From Lachnospiraceae bacterium (GTDB lineage Bacteria > Bacillota > Clostridia > Lachnospirales > Lachnospiraceae), in assembly GCA_017623295.1 (NCBI GenBank), contig JAGAPK010000055.1:1-64000 (forward strand): a stretch of DNA of 64,000 nt, read 5' to 3'. The first letter of the stretch is position 1; every line of letters begins with the position of its first letter. Shown piece by piece: positions 31,845 through 41,853 of this stretch. The translations under genes were made by a program, and so were the position numbers. The notes beneath the pieces are model-generated. The model saw only the letters and a list, made by a program, of their open reading frames with translations. It ran no database searches and was not told the DNA's origin.

Positions 31845-32264
31845 TAAATCTTTACACAACTTTTCTTCAATCGATACCAGACGTGAACAGAGGTCTTTGG
31901 AGGACTTATCTGCTGCCTCGTACTGATTTAAATATTGGTTGAGCGATTTTACACCCATATTACAGCCATCGGTCATAAGCTCTGCAATGGTAGAATCGCT
32001 GTCATCCATGCCGAGCTTCATATTTGTTTTCAACCAGGACATACTTTTAGCCATTGTACTTGGGTCTTTGTCTTCACTGTGATTTTCTATCAATTTCGAA
32101 TGAATCTCATTTCCAAGTTTTTCATGGTGTTCTCTGCTTTCTGTCAGTAATTGTTTCATTTTTGTATCATGTACCTTTCCAATAACTTCATTAATAGATG
32201 AAACGGCCATTTTTGTACCGGAATCACATTCCTTTAATAAACATATCGTATCTTTGTTTTCCAT
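31830..32264 (-). CDS. DUF2383-like four-helix-bundle protein
   Basis: A 144-residue all-helical protein with patterns of the ferritin-like DUF2383/PA2169 family (LLKECDSGTKMAVSSINEVI, then LTESREHHEKLGNEIHSKL and KLGMDDSDSTIAELMTDG). Such proteins may bind metals or respond to stress; no clear di-iron ligands are evident. ATG 32264 follows GAGGATT; the upstream in-frame ATG at 32300 has no ribosome site. Confidence 0.65.
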   Translation of the reverse strand: MENKDTICLLKECDSGTKMAVSSINEVIGKVHDTKMKQLLTESREHHEKLGNEIHSKLIENHSEDKDPSTMAKSMSWLKTNMKLGMDDSDSTIAELMTDGCNMGVKSLNQYLNQYEAADKSSKDLCSRLVSIEEKLCKDLRAYL

Positions 32265-32358
32265 ATTAATCCTCATTTCTGTGCACATTTTGTTGTGCAT
32301 AATTTATTGTCTGAATTAGTGTGTCCCAAATATTGAAAAATATAAGTTTACAAAATGG

Positions 32359-32430
32359 TTGACAGAATCTTAATGACAAATATATAATCGATTTATATAA
32401 ATGAGTTATATAAATGAATTACATAAGGAG
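32359..32430 (+). promoter_or_regulatory. TetR promoter with tandem 13-bp operator repeats
   Basis: TTGACA (32359-32364), 18-bp spacer, TATAAT (32383-32388). Immediately downstream lies TTATATAAATGAG (32393-32405), TTATATAAATGAA (32406-32418) and a partial TTACATAAGGAG (from 32419). The array covers the predicted start and the ribosome site, a strong candidate operator for the TetR gene that follows. Confidence 0.65.
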
Positions 32431-32438
32431 AAAATCAT

Positions 32439-33002
32439 ATGCCAAAGCAGAAAATTACCAAAGAAATGGTTGTGGAAGCAGCTTTTGAACTTGCCAGAAG
32501 TGGCGGAGTTGAGAATATATCCGTGAAGGAAATCGCACAGAAGGTAGGTTGTTCTGTGCAGCCTATTTACAGCTATTGTGAGAACATGGGAGAACTACGC
32601 AAAGATGTGGGGCTCATGGCACGAAAATTTGTAGGGGAATATGTGGCAGCTCACGTGGATAAAAAAGACTTTTTCAGAAGCAACGGATATGCATTCGTAA
32701 AGCTGGCTTATGAAGAACCTTATATTTTCAAGATGTTTGTAACGACCGAGCGAGAGAACATAGCTTCTATGAATGACATGTATGCAGCAGAAAGCAATCC
32801 GCAGGTAGCCGAATTTATTGCAGAAGCACTCCATATTTCCATAGAAAAAGCGAGGGTGCTTCATTTGAATATGCTGATTTATAACGTTGGAATCGGAACC
32901 ATTCTGACAACAGCAACACCGGGCATTCCAATGGAAGAAATCACACAGAAACTGGAAACAGCCTATGAAGCATTTTTGCAGCAGGCGTTAACAGACAAAT
33001 AA
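32439..33002 (+). CDS. TetR-family repressor
   Basis: A 187-residue TetR protein. The HTH reads MVVEAAFELARSGGVENISV then KEIAQKVGCSVQPIYSYCEN (about residues 9-48). The C-terminal domain has an unremarkable helical pattern. Ribosome site AAGGAGAAAATC. It leads the operon with a flavodoxin protein, 43 bases apart, which suggests redox or drug-responsive control. Confidence 0.88.
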   Translation: MPKQKITKEMVVEAAFELARSGGVENISVKEIAQKVGCSVQPIYSYCENMGELRKDVGLMARKFVGEYVAAHVDKKDFFRSNGYAFVKLAYEEPYIFKMFVTTERENIASMNDMYAAESNPQVAEFIAEALHISIEKARVLHLNMLIYNVGIGTILTTATPGIPMEEITQKLETAYEAFLQQALTDK

Positions 33003-33045
33003 ATTAACAGACAAATAAATTAAGAAGGGATAAAAGGAACTTTAT

Positions 33046-33573
33046 ATGAAAAAAGGTATTATTTTATATCAATCCAAATATGGTGCGACAGAAAAATATG
33101 CGCAGTGGTTAACCGAGATGACAGGTTTTGCTTGCGTGGAAACGAAGAAAGCCAATATAGCAGAGGTAAAAGAATATGACACGGTAGTGCTTGGTGGTGG
33201 CATTTACGCTTCTGGAATTGCAGGAATTTCTTTTCTTAGGAAAAACAGAGAGCAGCTGCAAGGTAAGAAAATCGCTGTTTTTTGCGTAGGCGCATCTCCT
33301 TATGATGAAAAGGCTATTCAGGAAATCATAGCACAAAATTTCAAAGAAGATTTGAAAGATATCTCATGCTTTTATTGTCGTGGAGCGTGGAATGAGTCGG
33401 CAATGTCTTTTGTGGATAGAAAGCTTTGCGGTATGTTGGTAAAATCTTTGAAAAAACAAGATCCATCTACTTATGAACCTTGGCAGGCAGCATTGGCAGA
33501 AGCGGTTGGCCAGACCTGCGACTGGACGGATCAAAAATATCTGGAGCCGCTTGTTACATATCTTGCCAATTAA
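33046..33573 (+). CDS. Flavodoxin-domain protein (HemG-like)
   Basis: A 175-residue flavodoxin-fold protein with the FMN loop SKYGATEKYAQWL, GGGIYASGI and VGASPYDEKAIQEI. The size and GATEKYA loop match flavodoxin-domain proteins related to protoporphyrinogen oxidase HemG, but haem genes are absent here. An electron-transfer role is likely. It lies between a TetR gene and a MATE gene. Confidence 0.82.
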   Translation: MKKGIILYQSKYGATEKYAQWLTEMTGFACVETKKANIAEVKEYDTVVLGGGIYASGIAGISFLRKNREQLQGKKIAVFCVGASPYDEKAIQEIIAQNFKEDLKDISCFYCRGAWNESAMSFVDRKLCGMLVKSLKKQDPSTYEPWQAALAEAVGQTCDWTDQKYLEPLVTYLAN

Positions 33574-33653
33574 TGTTTCTTATAAAAAAGGATTGCATCG
33601 TTTCTTATCCGATATTATGATGGAGATAAAGATTGGGTAAGGAGTAAAACGAA

Positions 33654-35000
33654 ATGACAAAAAGTATGACAGAGGGAAAGCCACTGCCGTTGATTCTGCA
33701 GTTTGCCGTCCCTCTTTTGATTGGAAATTTATTACAGCAGACTTATAACATTATTGATGCGGCGATTGTCGGCAGGGTTTTGGGAGCAGATGCATTAGCG
33801 AGTGTTGGAGCTTCCAGCAGTGTGCAGTTTCTGGTGCTTGGATTTTGTATTGGTATTTGTGCCGGATTTGGTATTCCGATTGCCAAGAGTTTCGGAGCCG
33901 GAGACTATAAGGAAATGCGCAAGGATATTTTTCATGCGATGGTATTAGCGGGAATGGTAGCGATAATATTTACGACTGCCTGTGCACTTCTTTGCCCAAA
34001 GATTTTACATTTGCTGTCTACACCGGAAAATATTTATGATGGAGCCTATCAGTACCTGCTGATTATCTTTTTGGGTATTCCGTTTAATCTGTTATACAAT
34101 TTACTTGCTAGTATATTGCGTTCAGTTGGAGACAGCAGAACACCTTTTCTATTCTTAGCGATTTCGACTGTATTGAATATTGTATTGGATTTATTCTGTA
34201 TTATTGTTTTGCATTGGGGTTGTGCCGGTGCGGCAATTGCGACCATTACGGCACAGGCAGTAAGCGGCATGTTATGTTTCATATATATCCGAAGAAAAAT
34301 CCCGATTCTGCGTTTGCAGAAAGACGAATATTGTTTTGAAGCGGATAAAGCGAAAGAAATGCTTATTATGGGTGTGCCGATGGGATTGCAGTATTCCATT
34401 ACAGCAATCGGCAGTATGGTAATGCAGTCTGCAAATAATGGACTTGGAAGCGTTTATGTTTCCGGTTTTACAGCCGGTATGCGTATCAAGCAGTTTATCA
34501 TGTGTCCGTTTGATGCACTGGCAACCGGCGTTTCTGTGTTCTGTAGTCAGAATCTTGGTGCGGGCAAAATTGACCGTGTGAAAAAGGGAATCTGGCAAGG
34601 CGTAGTGATAGGTGTTTCTTATGGTATTGCTGCAGGAATGATTCTCATTTTTGCAGGCAGAACATTATCTATGCTTTTTGTAGATGCAAGTGCGGTCAGT
34701 GTATTAGATGCATCTGAGAAGTATTTACGTTGTATGGGATATTTCTTCTGGAGCCTTGGTATTTTGAATGTATGTCGTATGTGTACACAAGGGCTTGGCT
34801 ATTCCGGCAGAGCGATTTTTTCAGGATTGACAGAGATGGTGGCGCGAATCGTAGTAAGTCTGGTATTTGTACCAATGTATGGATTTACAGCGATTTGTTT
34901 TGCAGACCAGACAGCCTGGGTATCTGCGTGTTTCTATATCGTTCCGGTATGTCTGTTGTGTGTAAAAAAGATTGAAAAATTAGGAAATGTGACACACTGA
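33654..35000 (+). CDS. MATE family efflux transporter
   Basis: A 448-residue MATE transporter with about 12 membrane helices (MTEGKPLPLILQFAVPLLIG at the N terminus, typical of the DinF/NorM-like clostridial group). It probably exports toxic small molecules; the TetR gene two genes upstream is the natural regulator. Separate from the other MATE gene at 26918 (they differ clearly in sequence). Ribosome site AAGGAG precedes ATG 33654. Confidence 0.9.
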   Translation: MTKSMTEGKPLPLILQFAVPLLIGNLLQQTYNIIDAAIVGRVLGADALASVGASSSVQFLVLGFCIGICAGFGIPIAKSFGAGDYKEMRKDIFHAMVLAGMVAIIFTTACALLCPKILHLLSTPENIYDGAYQYLLIIFLGIPFNLLYNLLASILRSVGDSRTPFLFLAISTVLNIVLDLFCIIVLHWGCAGAAIATITAQAVSGMLCFIYIRRKIPILRLQKDEYCFEADKAKEMLIMGVPMGLQYSITAIGSMVMQSANNGLGSVYVSGFTAGMRIKQFIMCPFDALATGVSVFCSQNLGAGKIDRVKKGIWQGVVIGVSYGIAAGMILIFAGRTLSMLFVDASAVSVLDASEKYLRCMGYFFWSLGILNVCRMCTQGLGYSGRAIFSGLTEMVARIVVSLVFVPMYGFTAICFADQTAWVSACFYIVPVCLLCVKKIEKLGNVTH

Positions 35001-35066
35001 TGTCATATTTAAGCGCTTATAATAGTTGTAAAACAGACAAAATATTTCTGACAAGGAGAACCGAGT

Positions 35067-35936
35067 ATGCACTTCGTTGATGTGAAAGGAATTTTATCTG
35101 CACAAAACGGAATGAATCTTTATCGCGGCTGTACTCACGGCTGCATTTATTGTGATGCTCGTAGTGAATGTTATCAGTTCACGCATGCTTTTGAAGATAT
35201 CGAAGTCAAGCAGAATGCACCGGAATTATTGGAAAGAGCACTTCGTTCCAAGCGAAAAAAGTGTATGATTGGCACTGGCGCTATGTGCGATCCTTATATG
35301 CATTGTGAAGAACAATTGGGACTTACCAGAAAATGTCTCGAAATTATTGATTATTACGGATTTGGAGTTGCTATCCAGACAAAGTCCGACCGGATTTTGC
35401 GGGATATTGATTTGCTGAAAAGTATCAACGAAAAAGCAAAGTGCGTGGTGCAGATGACATTGACTACATATGATGAAGATTTATGCAAAATACTGGAGCC
35501 GAATGTGTGTACTACGAAAAGGCGATTTGAGGTATTGCAGATTATGCGGGAGAATGGCATTCCAACAGTAGTTTGGCTTTCGCCTGTTTTGCCTTTTATC
35601 AATGATACCAGAGAAAATATAGAAGGAATTCTGAATTATTGCATTTTGGCAAAAGTCTATGGAATCATATGCTTTGACATGGGTGTGACGTTACGGCAGG
35701 GAGACAGGGAATATTTTTATCAGGCACTTGATAAGCATTTCCCGGGTCTGCATGAGAAATATCATAAAAAATATGGGTATGCATATGAGGTTCCCAGTGA
35801 TAAAAACAAAGAACTAATGCAGCTTTTTTATCAGAAATGCAGGGAAAATCATATCGAAAGTAATATCGATAAAGTGTTTGAATACCTCCATACTTTTCCA
35901 GAGAATAAAGGGTATGAGCAGTTAAGCTTATTTTAG
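35067..35936 (+). CDS. Radical SAM protein, SPL/Rv2578c type
   Basis: A 289-residue radical SAM enzyme of the spore-photoproduct-lyase-like/Rv2578c family. The 4Fe-4S motif is YRGCTHGCIYCDAR (CxxxCxxC) at residues 22-32. The rest of the barrel is standard (CMIGTGAMCDPYMHCEEQLG, then VQMTLTTYDEDLCKILEPNV). The substrate is unknown; family members are often annotated by this motif only. Start ATG follows AAGGAGAA. It is flanked by a terminator on the 3' side. Confidence 0.85.
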   Translation: MHFVDVKGILSAQNGMNLYRGCTHGCIYCDARSECYQFTHAFEDIEVKQNAPELLERALRSKRKKCMIGTGAMCDPYMHCEEQLGLTRKCLEIIDYYGFGVAIQTKSDRILRDIDLLKSINEKAKCVVQMTLTTYDEDLCKILEPNVCTTKRRFEVLQIMRENGIPTVVWLSPVLPFINDTRENIEGILNYCILAKVYGIICFDMGVTLRQGDREYFYQALDKHFPGLHEKYHKKYGYAYEVPSDKNKELMQLFYQKCRENHIESNIDKVFEYLHTFPENKGYEQLSLF

Positions 35937-35975
35937 CGGAAGATAGCCAAAACGCATATTTTCCGCTTGTTTTTT
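35935..35975 (+). terminator. Terminator after the radical SAM gene
   Basis: AGCGGAA (35935-35941) pairs with TTCCGCT (35961-35967), then GTTTTTT. Overlaps the stop codon. Confidence 0.75.
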
Positions 35976-36062
35976 GCATAAAAATATAGTCATGGAGAGG
36001 ACAATTTGATATAATTAGTATGTTTTATGACTAATCAAAAAGGCTTCTATGGAGGGTTATAA

Positions 36063-38051
36063 ATGAAACAAAAGAAAAGTATGAGCATTAGGACAAGGCT
36101 GATAGCTATTATTATTCCGATTGTATTGGTAATTATTGTTTCTTTCTTTGCGCTTGCAAGAAACATGGTCTTACAGATTTCGAAGGAAGAGTTACAGGCG
36201 CAGGCACAGGTATATACGGGACAGATTAGTTCTTGGACAAACCAGATTTTCAGTGAATTGCAGGTTTATCAGGATGCAATTGAATCTGGCGTTTTTGCGA
36301 ATGATGATGAGACTTTAAAATACATGGAAACAACCTGTGATAAAAATGCAGCTTATCCGTATGGATTATACATGGGAGATGACAGTGGCGTTTATCTGGA
36401 CGGTTCCGGATGGGTGCCGGAAGGTGACTGGGTGCTGGTAGAACGTGACTGGTATATCGATGGTAAAGATAATGAAACACTTGCTTTCGGAGAACCATAT
36501 TATGATTCCATGACCGGTCAGATATGTGTAAGTGCATCGGTACTGGTGGATTATCCTCAGGCAACAAGAGTTTTGGCAACGGATGTTTATCTGGACTATG
36601 TAGTAGGATTGACTGCAGATATTTCGGAACAGAGTGAATTACAAATCTTTCTGGTTACGAAAGAAGGAAAGATGATTATTGCACATCCTGATAAAGAGAT
36701 GTTAGCAGTAACTTTGGATGCAGAAGGAATTGATTCTCTTTATGCGAATATTGGTACGGCACTTGAAAATGGCAAGGAAGGCGTTGCCGCTATAAATGGT
36801 GATCAGGGAAAATATTATGTAAGTATGAGCCCGGTAGAAGATACGGACTGGTATCTGGTAAGTTATGTTCCGGAGAAAACAGTGCTTGCTGATTTGCATC
36901 AGATGGAATGGATTATGGCAGCGATTGCGCTTGTGGCAGCAGTTGTATTGTTGTTTGGTGTGCTTAGTGTGATGAATCGTGTTGTAAAACCGGTTGCTAA
37001 AGTAACAGATGTAATTGGCAGAATTGCGGAAGGTGATTTCTCACAGAATCTGGAAACCAAGGGAAATGATGAAATTGCCAGAATGAGCAAGAATATGCAG
37101 ATGTTTATCACACAGATGCGTACGACCATTTCAGAAATCAGCCGCACAGCAGATTGGCTTAGCAAACAGTCTGTGGAGAATGAAAAAGTATCAGATTCTC
37201 TGAAAAGTGCTTCTGATAAACAGGCGCAGGCAATGGAAGTATTAGGGAATATGGTAGAACAGCTTTCTGTTGCAGCAGAAGAAGTATCGAATCAGATGGA
37301 ACAGTTGGCAGAATTGGTTCAGACTACACTTGGAGCAGGAGAAACCGCTGATAATTTAATGAAAGAAAGTGTTGTAGTATCACAGAACGGTAAACGTGAT
37401 ATGGAAAATATCAACGGTGGTATGGCTAATATCAATGCATCCATCGCTACACTTTCCGAACAGATTAACAGAGTTGGCATGACAACAGCACAGATTGGCG
37501 ATATGGTAAATATGATTATTGATATTGCAGAAGAAACCAATCTGTTATCTTTAAATGCTTCCATTGAAGCGGCAAGGGCAGGGGAAGCCGGAAGAGGTTT
37601 TGCGGTAGTAGCAGAACAGATTGGTAAACTGGCAGCGAACAGTAGCGTTGCTGCAGATGATATTTCTAAGCTTACGGAAGAAATTCGAAGCACCGTACAG
37701 CAGGCAGTGGCACAGATGGAGAGTAGTGTAACAGAAGTTCAGAAGAATGTTGGAATCGTATCGGGAGCAACACAGACTTTTGAAGAATTGTATGGAAAAG
37801 TAAGTGAAACAAGTAATCGTGTGGAAGAGATGATAGATGCAATTGAGCAGGTAGATACGGTTGCAAAACAAATGAAGCAGATTACCAGAAGTCAGGTAGA
37901 AGCAACGGAACAGATTACACAGTCTGCTGAAGAATTAAGCCAGCACACAAGAAATGTGACAGAAGACAGTAGTACAGTTGCAAGTGGTGCAGAAGGATTG
38001 AAAAAAGAGTCACTGGAATTGATGGAACATATGAATAAATTCACAATCTAA
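36063..38051 (+). CDS. Methyl-accepting chemotaxis protein with dCache sensor
   Basis: A 662-residue chemoreceptor. One transmembrane helix (about 10-35), a large dCache-type extracellular sensor (about 38-275; [20 protein letters not shown], typical of amino-acid/organic-acid sensors), a second helix (about 284-306), HAMP, and the signalling helix pair with [20 protein letters not shown] at the tip. It is larger than the receptor at 29758 and senses a different ligand. Ribosome site ATGGAGGG. A DUF4422 gene follows after 11 bases and is probably co-transcribed. Confidence 0.9.
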   Translation: MKQKKSMSIRTRLIAIIIPIVLVIIVSFFALARNMVLQISKEELQAQAQVYTGQISSWTNQIFSELQVYQDAIESGVFANDDETLKYMETTCDKNAAYPYGLYMGDDSGVYLDGSGWVPEGDWVLVERDWYIDGKDNETLAFGEPYYDSMTGQICVSASVLVDYPQATRVLATDVYLDYVVGLTADISEQSELQIFLVTKEGKMIIAHPDKEMLAVTLDAEGIDSLYANIGTALENGKEGVAAINGDQGKYYVSMSPVEDTDWYLVSYVPEKTVLADLHQMEWIMAAIALVAAVVLLFGVLSVMNRVVKPVAKVTDVIGRIAEGDFSQNLETKGNDEIARMSKNMQMFITQMRTTISEISRTADWLSKQSVENEKVSDSLKSASDKQAQAMEVLGNMVEQLSVAAEEVSNQMEQLAELVQTTLGAGETADNLMKESVVVSQNGKRDMENINGGMANINASIATLSEQINRVGMTTAQIGDMVNMIIDIAEETNLLSLNASIEAARAGEAGRGFAVVAEQIGKLAANSSVAADDISKLTEEIRSTVQQAVAQMESSVTEVQKNVGIVSGATQTFEELYGKVSETSNRVEEMIDAIEQVDTVAKQMKQITRSQVEATEQITQSAEELSQHTRNVTEDSSTVASGAEGLKKESLELMEHMNKFTI

Positions 38052-38062
38052 AGGAAAAGCAA

Positions 38063-39187
38063 ATGGCAGTTACCATTTTTACTATGACACATAAAAAATT
38101 CAAAGAACCGGAAGATAAGATTTATATGCCGTTACAGGTAGGACGTGCATGTGGAGAAGATTTGGGTTATCCGGGAGACAATACCGGTGATAATATTTCT
38201 GCTAAGAACTGTTATTATGGGGAACTGACCGGTGTTTATTGGGTATGGAAGAATGTGCGTACTACGGATTATGTAGGTATTTGCCATTATCGGAGATATT
38301 TTTGCACCGAAGAAGGAAGAATTTTTAATGAAAACGATTACCTTTCCATTTTGAAGGACTACGATATTATTGTGTCCAAGAAGTTGAAGTTGAATTTCTC
38401 TTATTTTGATGGATATGAGTGTAATTACAATATTTTTGATCTGGTTGCAACAGGAGAAGTCATTCGTGAGAAATATCCGGAATATTATGCGAATTTTGAG
38501 AAACTTGTGCATGAGAATGGAACCTATTTTGGTAACATGATGGTATGTGATAAGAAGTTGTATGATGAATATGCAGAATGGCTGTTTTCAATTTTTACAG
38601 AGGTAGAGAAAAAAATTGATGCCAGCAGCTATGATGATTACCATAAGAGGGTGTACGGATTTATTTCGGAATTTCTGCTGATGGTATGGGTAGAAACGAA
38701 AGGTCTGAAAGCGTATGAATGTAAAGTTGGTATGACCACCGAGAAATATGAAACCAGACAGATGAAAGAGAAACTGGCAGAGTTTTTCAGGGAAAAAGAC
38801 CTTACCGGAGCAAAAGCTTTTTTTCTGGAATCGTTGGAAAAAAGGCCGGATGTTTTGATGGAAGCATCCGATATTACTGGAGAATTAAAGTTATCAATGC
38901 AAGTCATTGCAGTCTGCGAACTGGAAAAACAGATACTGGGTGAAAGTGTTATTGACAGAACACAGGAATTTGAAGAGTTGGTTCGTTATTTTAATCGGTT
39001 AAATAATGTAATTAATGCATATCGAATGGAAACAGTACAGCCGGAAGATATTCGTTTCTTACAGGAGAAAAAGGTTTCCGAGATTGCGATAGAAGCCTCG
39101 GTGCGACTATTTTGTACCGAAGAGGAAGAACTGGAAAGGATAGTAGAAGAAATAAAGCAGGATGTAATAAAACAAAATATGAAATAA
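38063..39187 (+). CDS. DUF4422 protein (glycosyltransferase-like)
   Basis: A 374-residue protein whose N-terminal 230 residues are DUF4422, a family related to glycosyltransferases (MAVTIFTMTHKKFKEPEDKI, then WVWKNVRTTDYVGICHYRRYF). The C-terminal part (about 240-374) is helical and unfamiliar. DUF4422 proteins usually decorate capsules or exopolysaccharides; here it is coupled to a chemoreceptor. AAAGGAAAAGC sets the start. Confidence 0.8.
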   Translation: MAVTIFTMTHKKFKEPEDKIYMPLQVGRACGEDLGYPGDNTGDNISAKNCYYGELTGVYWVWKNVRTTDYVGICHYRRYFCTEEGRIFNENDYLSILKDYDIIVSKKLKLNFSYFDGYECNYNIFDLVATGEVIREKYPEYYANFEKLVHENGTYFGNMMVCDKKLYDEYAEWLFSIFTEVEKKIDASSYDDYHKRVYGFISEFLLMVWVETKGLKAYECKVGMTTEKYETRQMKEKLAEFFREKDLTGAKAFFLESLEKRPDVLMEASDITGELKLSMQVIAVCELEKQILGESVIDRTQEFEELVRYFNRLNNVINAYRMETVQPEDIRFLQEKKVSEIAIEASVRLFCTEEEELERIVEEIKQDVIKQNMK

Positions 39188-39192
39188 AATAT

Positions 39193-39230
39193 AAGCCCTC
39201 TTTGGTAGGAAACCGACCAAAGGGGCTTTC
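39193..39230 (+). terminator. Terminator after the DUF4422 gene
   Basis: AAGCCCTCTTTGGT (39193-39206) pairs with ACCAAAGGGGCTT (39216-39228) with a small internal mismatch, then T's. Strong stem. Confidence 0.85.
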
Positions 39231-39251
39231 ATCATTTAGGATAGATTTATA

Positions 39252-40190
39252 TCAAAGATTTTCGTTATAAGCGTATTCTTCTTTTAATCCCATTTCAGCC
39301 AGTGCATCATAAGGAATAACAAATTCGATTGAACCGGCAGCATAAGGACCAAGTGCATAAGGGTCAGCAACAAAAGTCAGCCCGGTAGTAGACAGATACC
39401 ATTTTCCGTCTGCGTAAAGTGTCACTTCCAAATCACCATTCGTGGCAATGTCTGGAGTATAGAAACGTTCTTGATACTCATCGGTTGCAGCAAGCTCCTG
39501 AAGGTAAGTAAGTGTGTCTGTATGAAATTTCTCCGCATCATCTGACAATTCGGAGAAGTTAATTATTTCACCGGTTTTGGCATTGTAGTTTATACCGTTA
39601 CTTCCATAATTACCATGCGCTCCACCGATGTACGCATAGTTGGTAATGACGAAAGAAATGACATTGTTGTCAGCTCGAGTTATTTCATAGGAAATATCCT
39701 CAGTATATTCCATAAAAGATTCATCGCCACTATCTAACCGGAACTGGCGGTCTTCTTTGGCATAATCAGCGGAAGAAGTATCTGCAACAAAGGCATCGAT
39801 TTTTGCCTGAATATCCGCATTGATTTTTTCGGCAGCAGCTTCGTTACCGGCAATCGTAACAATAGGGTAAGTATAGCTTTTTACAAGAAGAACCGTACCA
39901 TCTTCATCAGTTACGTTGTCTTCCGCTGTTTTCATTTCGATTTGAACATCAGAAGATTGCTCGGAAGTATCGAGGTTATCTGTTGCTGCTTCAGAAGAAG
40001 TAGTTTCGGATTCCTGTGTTTCGGTATCTGCGGCTTTAGTATCCGAGGTTTCACTTTCGGATATTGCATCTTCGCTTTCTGGAATTTCTTCGACGGTTAC
40101 TTCTGTTTTTTCTACTTTTTCTGATTGTCCGCATGCACTGAAGGAAAGCATCGTGCAGACAAGAAGGGGATATAAAAGCTTCTTTTTCAT
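39252..40190 (-). CDS. DUF3298/DUF4163 lipoprotein (RsiV-like)
   Basis: A 312-residue lipoprotein: signal and lipobox (FSAC, residues 1-20), a Ser/Thr/Glu-rich linker (about 25-85, low complexity), then DUF4163 (about 95-180) and DUF3298 (about 185-300) domains, the arrangement of the extracellular region of RsiV. There is no anti-sigma part at the N terminus, so it is not an anti-sigma factor itself. It may bind cell-wall fragments or lysozyme. Convergent with the DUF4422 gene. Confidence 0.82.
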   Translation of the reverse strand: MKKKLLYPLLVCTMLSFSACGQSEKVEKTEVTVEEIPESEDAISESETSDTKAADTETQESETTSSEAATDNLDTSEQSSDVQIEMKTAEDNVTDEDGTVLLVKSYTYPIVTIAGNEAAAEKINADIQAKIDAFVADTSSADYAKEDRQFRLDSGDESFMEYTEDISYEITRADNNVISFVITNYAYIGGAHGNYGSNGINYNAKTGEIINFSELSDDAEKFHTDTLTYLQELAATDEYQERFYTPDIATNGDLEVTLYADGKWYLSTTGLTFVADPYALGPYAAGSIEFVIPYDALAEMGLKEEYAYNENL

Positions 40191-40306
40191 AATTTCCTCA
40201 TTTCCTCATTTCCATATTGTAATTTTGACTACTAAATGATTGTAAATGAATTACTGTAAATACAATATATTAAATAGTCTATTTAGTATATCACAGAATA
40301 TAATAC

Positions 40307-40384
40307 ATGTTAAATGAAAAAAATGTTAAATAAATATATGTAAATAAAATATATGCTAAACGAAATATATGCTATACGGAATTG
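40307..40384. repeat. Five degenerate tandem 15-16 bp repeats
   Basis: Successive units begin ATG: ATGTTAAATGAAAAAA, ATGTTAAATAAATAT, ATGTAAATAAAATAT, ATGCTAAACGAAATAT, ATGCTATACGGAATTG (starts 40307, 40323, 40338, 40353, 40369). The array lies in the 295-bp AT-rich gap between the RsiV-like gene and the uridylyltransferase gene, upstream of a TTGCCG/TATAAT-like region. Origin and role unknown; it may bind an AT-rich-binding protein or bend DNA. Confidence 0.55.
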
Positions 40385-40485
40385 TGAAAAAAACAGTAAT
40401 ATGGTAAAATATATGAAATTAAAATGATTGCCGTTTTGGGCAAATAAAAGGGAATGTAGAAAACGATATTAATGGAGGAAAAGGG

Positions 40486-41712
40486 ATGACTTATCAGGAA
40501 GCATACGAGAAACTTGAGAAATATGGACAATTACATGTACTGAAATATTATGATGAACTGACAACGGAAGAGAAAGAGGAATTGCTTGCTCAGATTGCAG
40601 ATATGGATTTGGCACTGGTAGAAGCATGTAAGCATAAAAATGAACTGAACCAGAAAGGTAAAATTACGCCGCTTTCTGCCATGCAGTTAAATGAAATCGA
40701 AGCAAGAAAAGATGAATTTACAGCGGTTGGTATTGATGCGATTAAGGCAGGTAAAGTAGGTGCTGTTTTATTGGCCGGTGGTATGGGAACTCGTCTTGGT
40801 TCTGATGCACCGAAGGGTGTTTATAACATTGGTTTAACCAAAGATGTATTTATTTTCCAACGTCTGATTGAGAACCTGATGGATGTGGTACATGCAGCAG
40901 ATACATGGATTCATTTATTTATTATGACAAGTGACAAGAATCATGAAGCGACCACAAGCTTTTTTAAGGAGAAAAATTATTTCGGCTACAATCCGGATTA
41001 TGTTACTTTTTTCATGCAGGATATGGCTCCGGCAACCGATTATGATGGCAAAGTTTATATGGAAGCCAAAAACAAAATCTCCAGTTCACCGAATGGTAAT
41101 GGTGGCTGGTTTTCTTCCATGATGAAATGGGGCGTTGTGGACAAGATTCACGAAGCCGGAATTGAATGGCTGAATGTTTTTGCAGTAGATAACGTATTAC
41201 AGCGCATAGCAGATCCTTGTTTCGTGGGTGCAACAATTGTGACAGCAAGCGATGTTGGTGCTAAGGTAGTTCGTAAGAATGCACCGGATGAAAAAGTTGG
41301 TGTTATGTGTTTGGAAGACGGCAGACCATCCATTGTAGAGTATTATGAACTGACCGAAGATTTGATGAATGCTAAGGATGAAAATGGTGATCCGGCATAT
41401 AATTTTGGTGTTATTCTGAATTATTTGTTCAAAGAAAAGGTATTGGAAGATATTGTAGCTAAGAAATTACCGCTTCACATTGTGGAGAAAAAGATTCCTT
41501 ATATAAACGAAGCCGGAGAGCTTATAAAACCGGAAGAACCGAATGGTTACAAATATGAGCAGCTTGTTTTGGACATGATTCATGAACTGGATACCTGTCT
41601 GCCATATGAGGTGGTAAGAAATCATGAATTTGCACCGATTAAAAATAAAACCGGTGTGGATTCTGTTGAAAGTGCGCAGGCGTTGTGCAAGGATAATGGA
41701 ATTGAGTTATAA
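40486..41712 (+). CDS. UDPGP-type uridylyltransferase (UDP-sugar pyrophosphorylase)
   Basis: A 408-residue enzyme of the UTP-glucose-1-phosphate/UDP-N-acetylglucosamine pyrophosphorylase (UDPGP) superfamily. The nucleotide loop LAGGMGTRLGSDAPKGVYNI is at about residues 95-115 with the Gly-rich UTP site and catalytic Lys. It makes a UDP-sugar from UTP and a sugar-1-phosphate. The eukaryote-like UDPGP form is different from GalU/GlmU. GGAGGAAAAGGG precedes the ATG. The next gene is galE, so it may feed UDP-glucose, UDP-GlcNAc or UDP-galactose to wall or glycan synthesis. Confidence 0.85.
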   Translation: MTYQEAYEKLEKYGQLHVLKYYDELTTEEKEELLAQIADMDLALVEACKHKNELNQKGKITPLSAMQLNEIEARKDEFTAVGIDAIKAGKVGAVLLAGGMGTRLGSDAPKGVYNIGLTKDVFIFQRLIENLMDVVHAADTWIHLFIMTSDKNHEATTSFFKEKNYFGYNPDYVTFFMQDMAPATDYDGKVYMEAKNKISSSPNGNGGWFSSMMKWGVVDKIHEAGIEWLNVFAVDNVLQRIADPCFVGATIVTASDVGAKVVRKNAPDEKVGVMCLEDGRPSIVEYYELTEDLMNAKDENGDPAYNFGVILNYLFKEKVLEDIVAKKLPLHIVEKKIPYINEAGELIKPEEPNGYKYEQLVLDMIHELDTCLPYEVVRNHEFAPIKNKTGVDSVESAQALCKDNGIEL

Positions 41713-41743
41713 GTCATAGAACTGACTTGCATGACTTATTTTT
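41709..41743 (+). terminator. Terminator after the uridylyltransferase
   Basis: ATAAGTCAT (41709-41717) pairs with ATGACTTAT (41731-41739), then TTTTT. It overlaps the stop codon. Confidence 0.8.
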
Positions 41744-41853
41744 AACATTTCGACAGGTTTGCGCAACATTCTATGCTTGCTGAAACAGATAGAAAAAGAG
41801 TAAAGTGTCAGTAGAAACAGATATGACATGAAAGATAAAAGGAGGAGTTCTTT

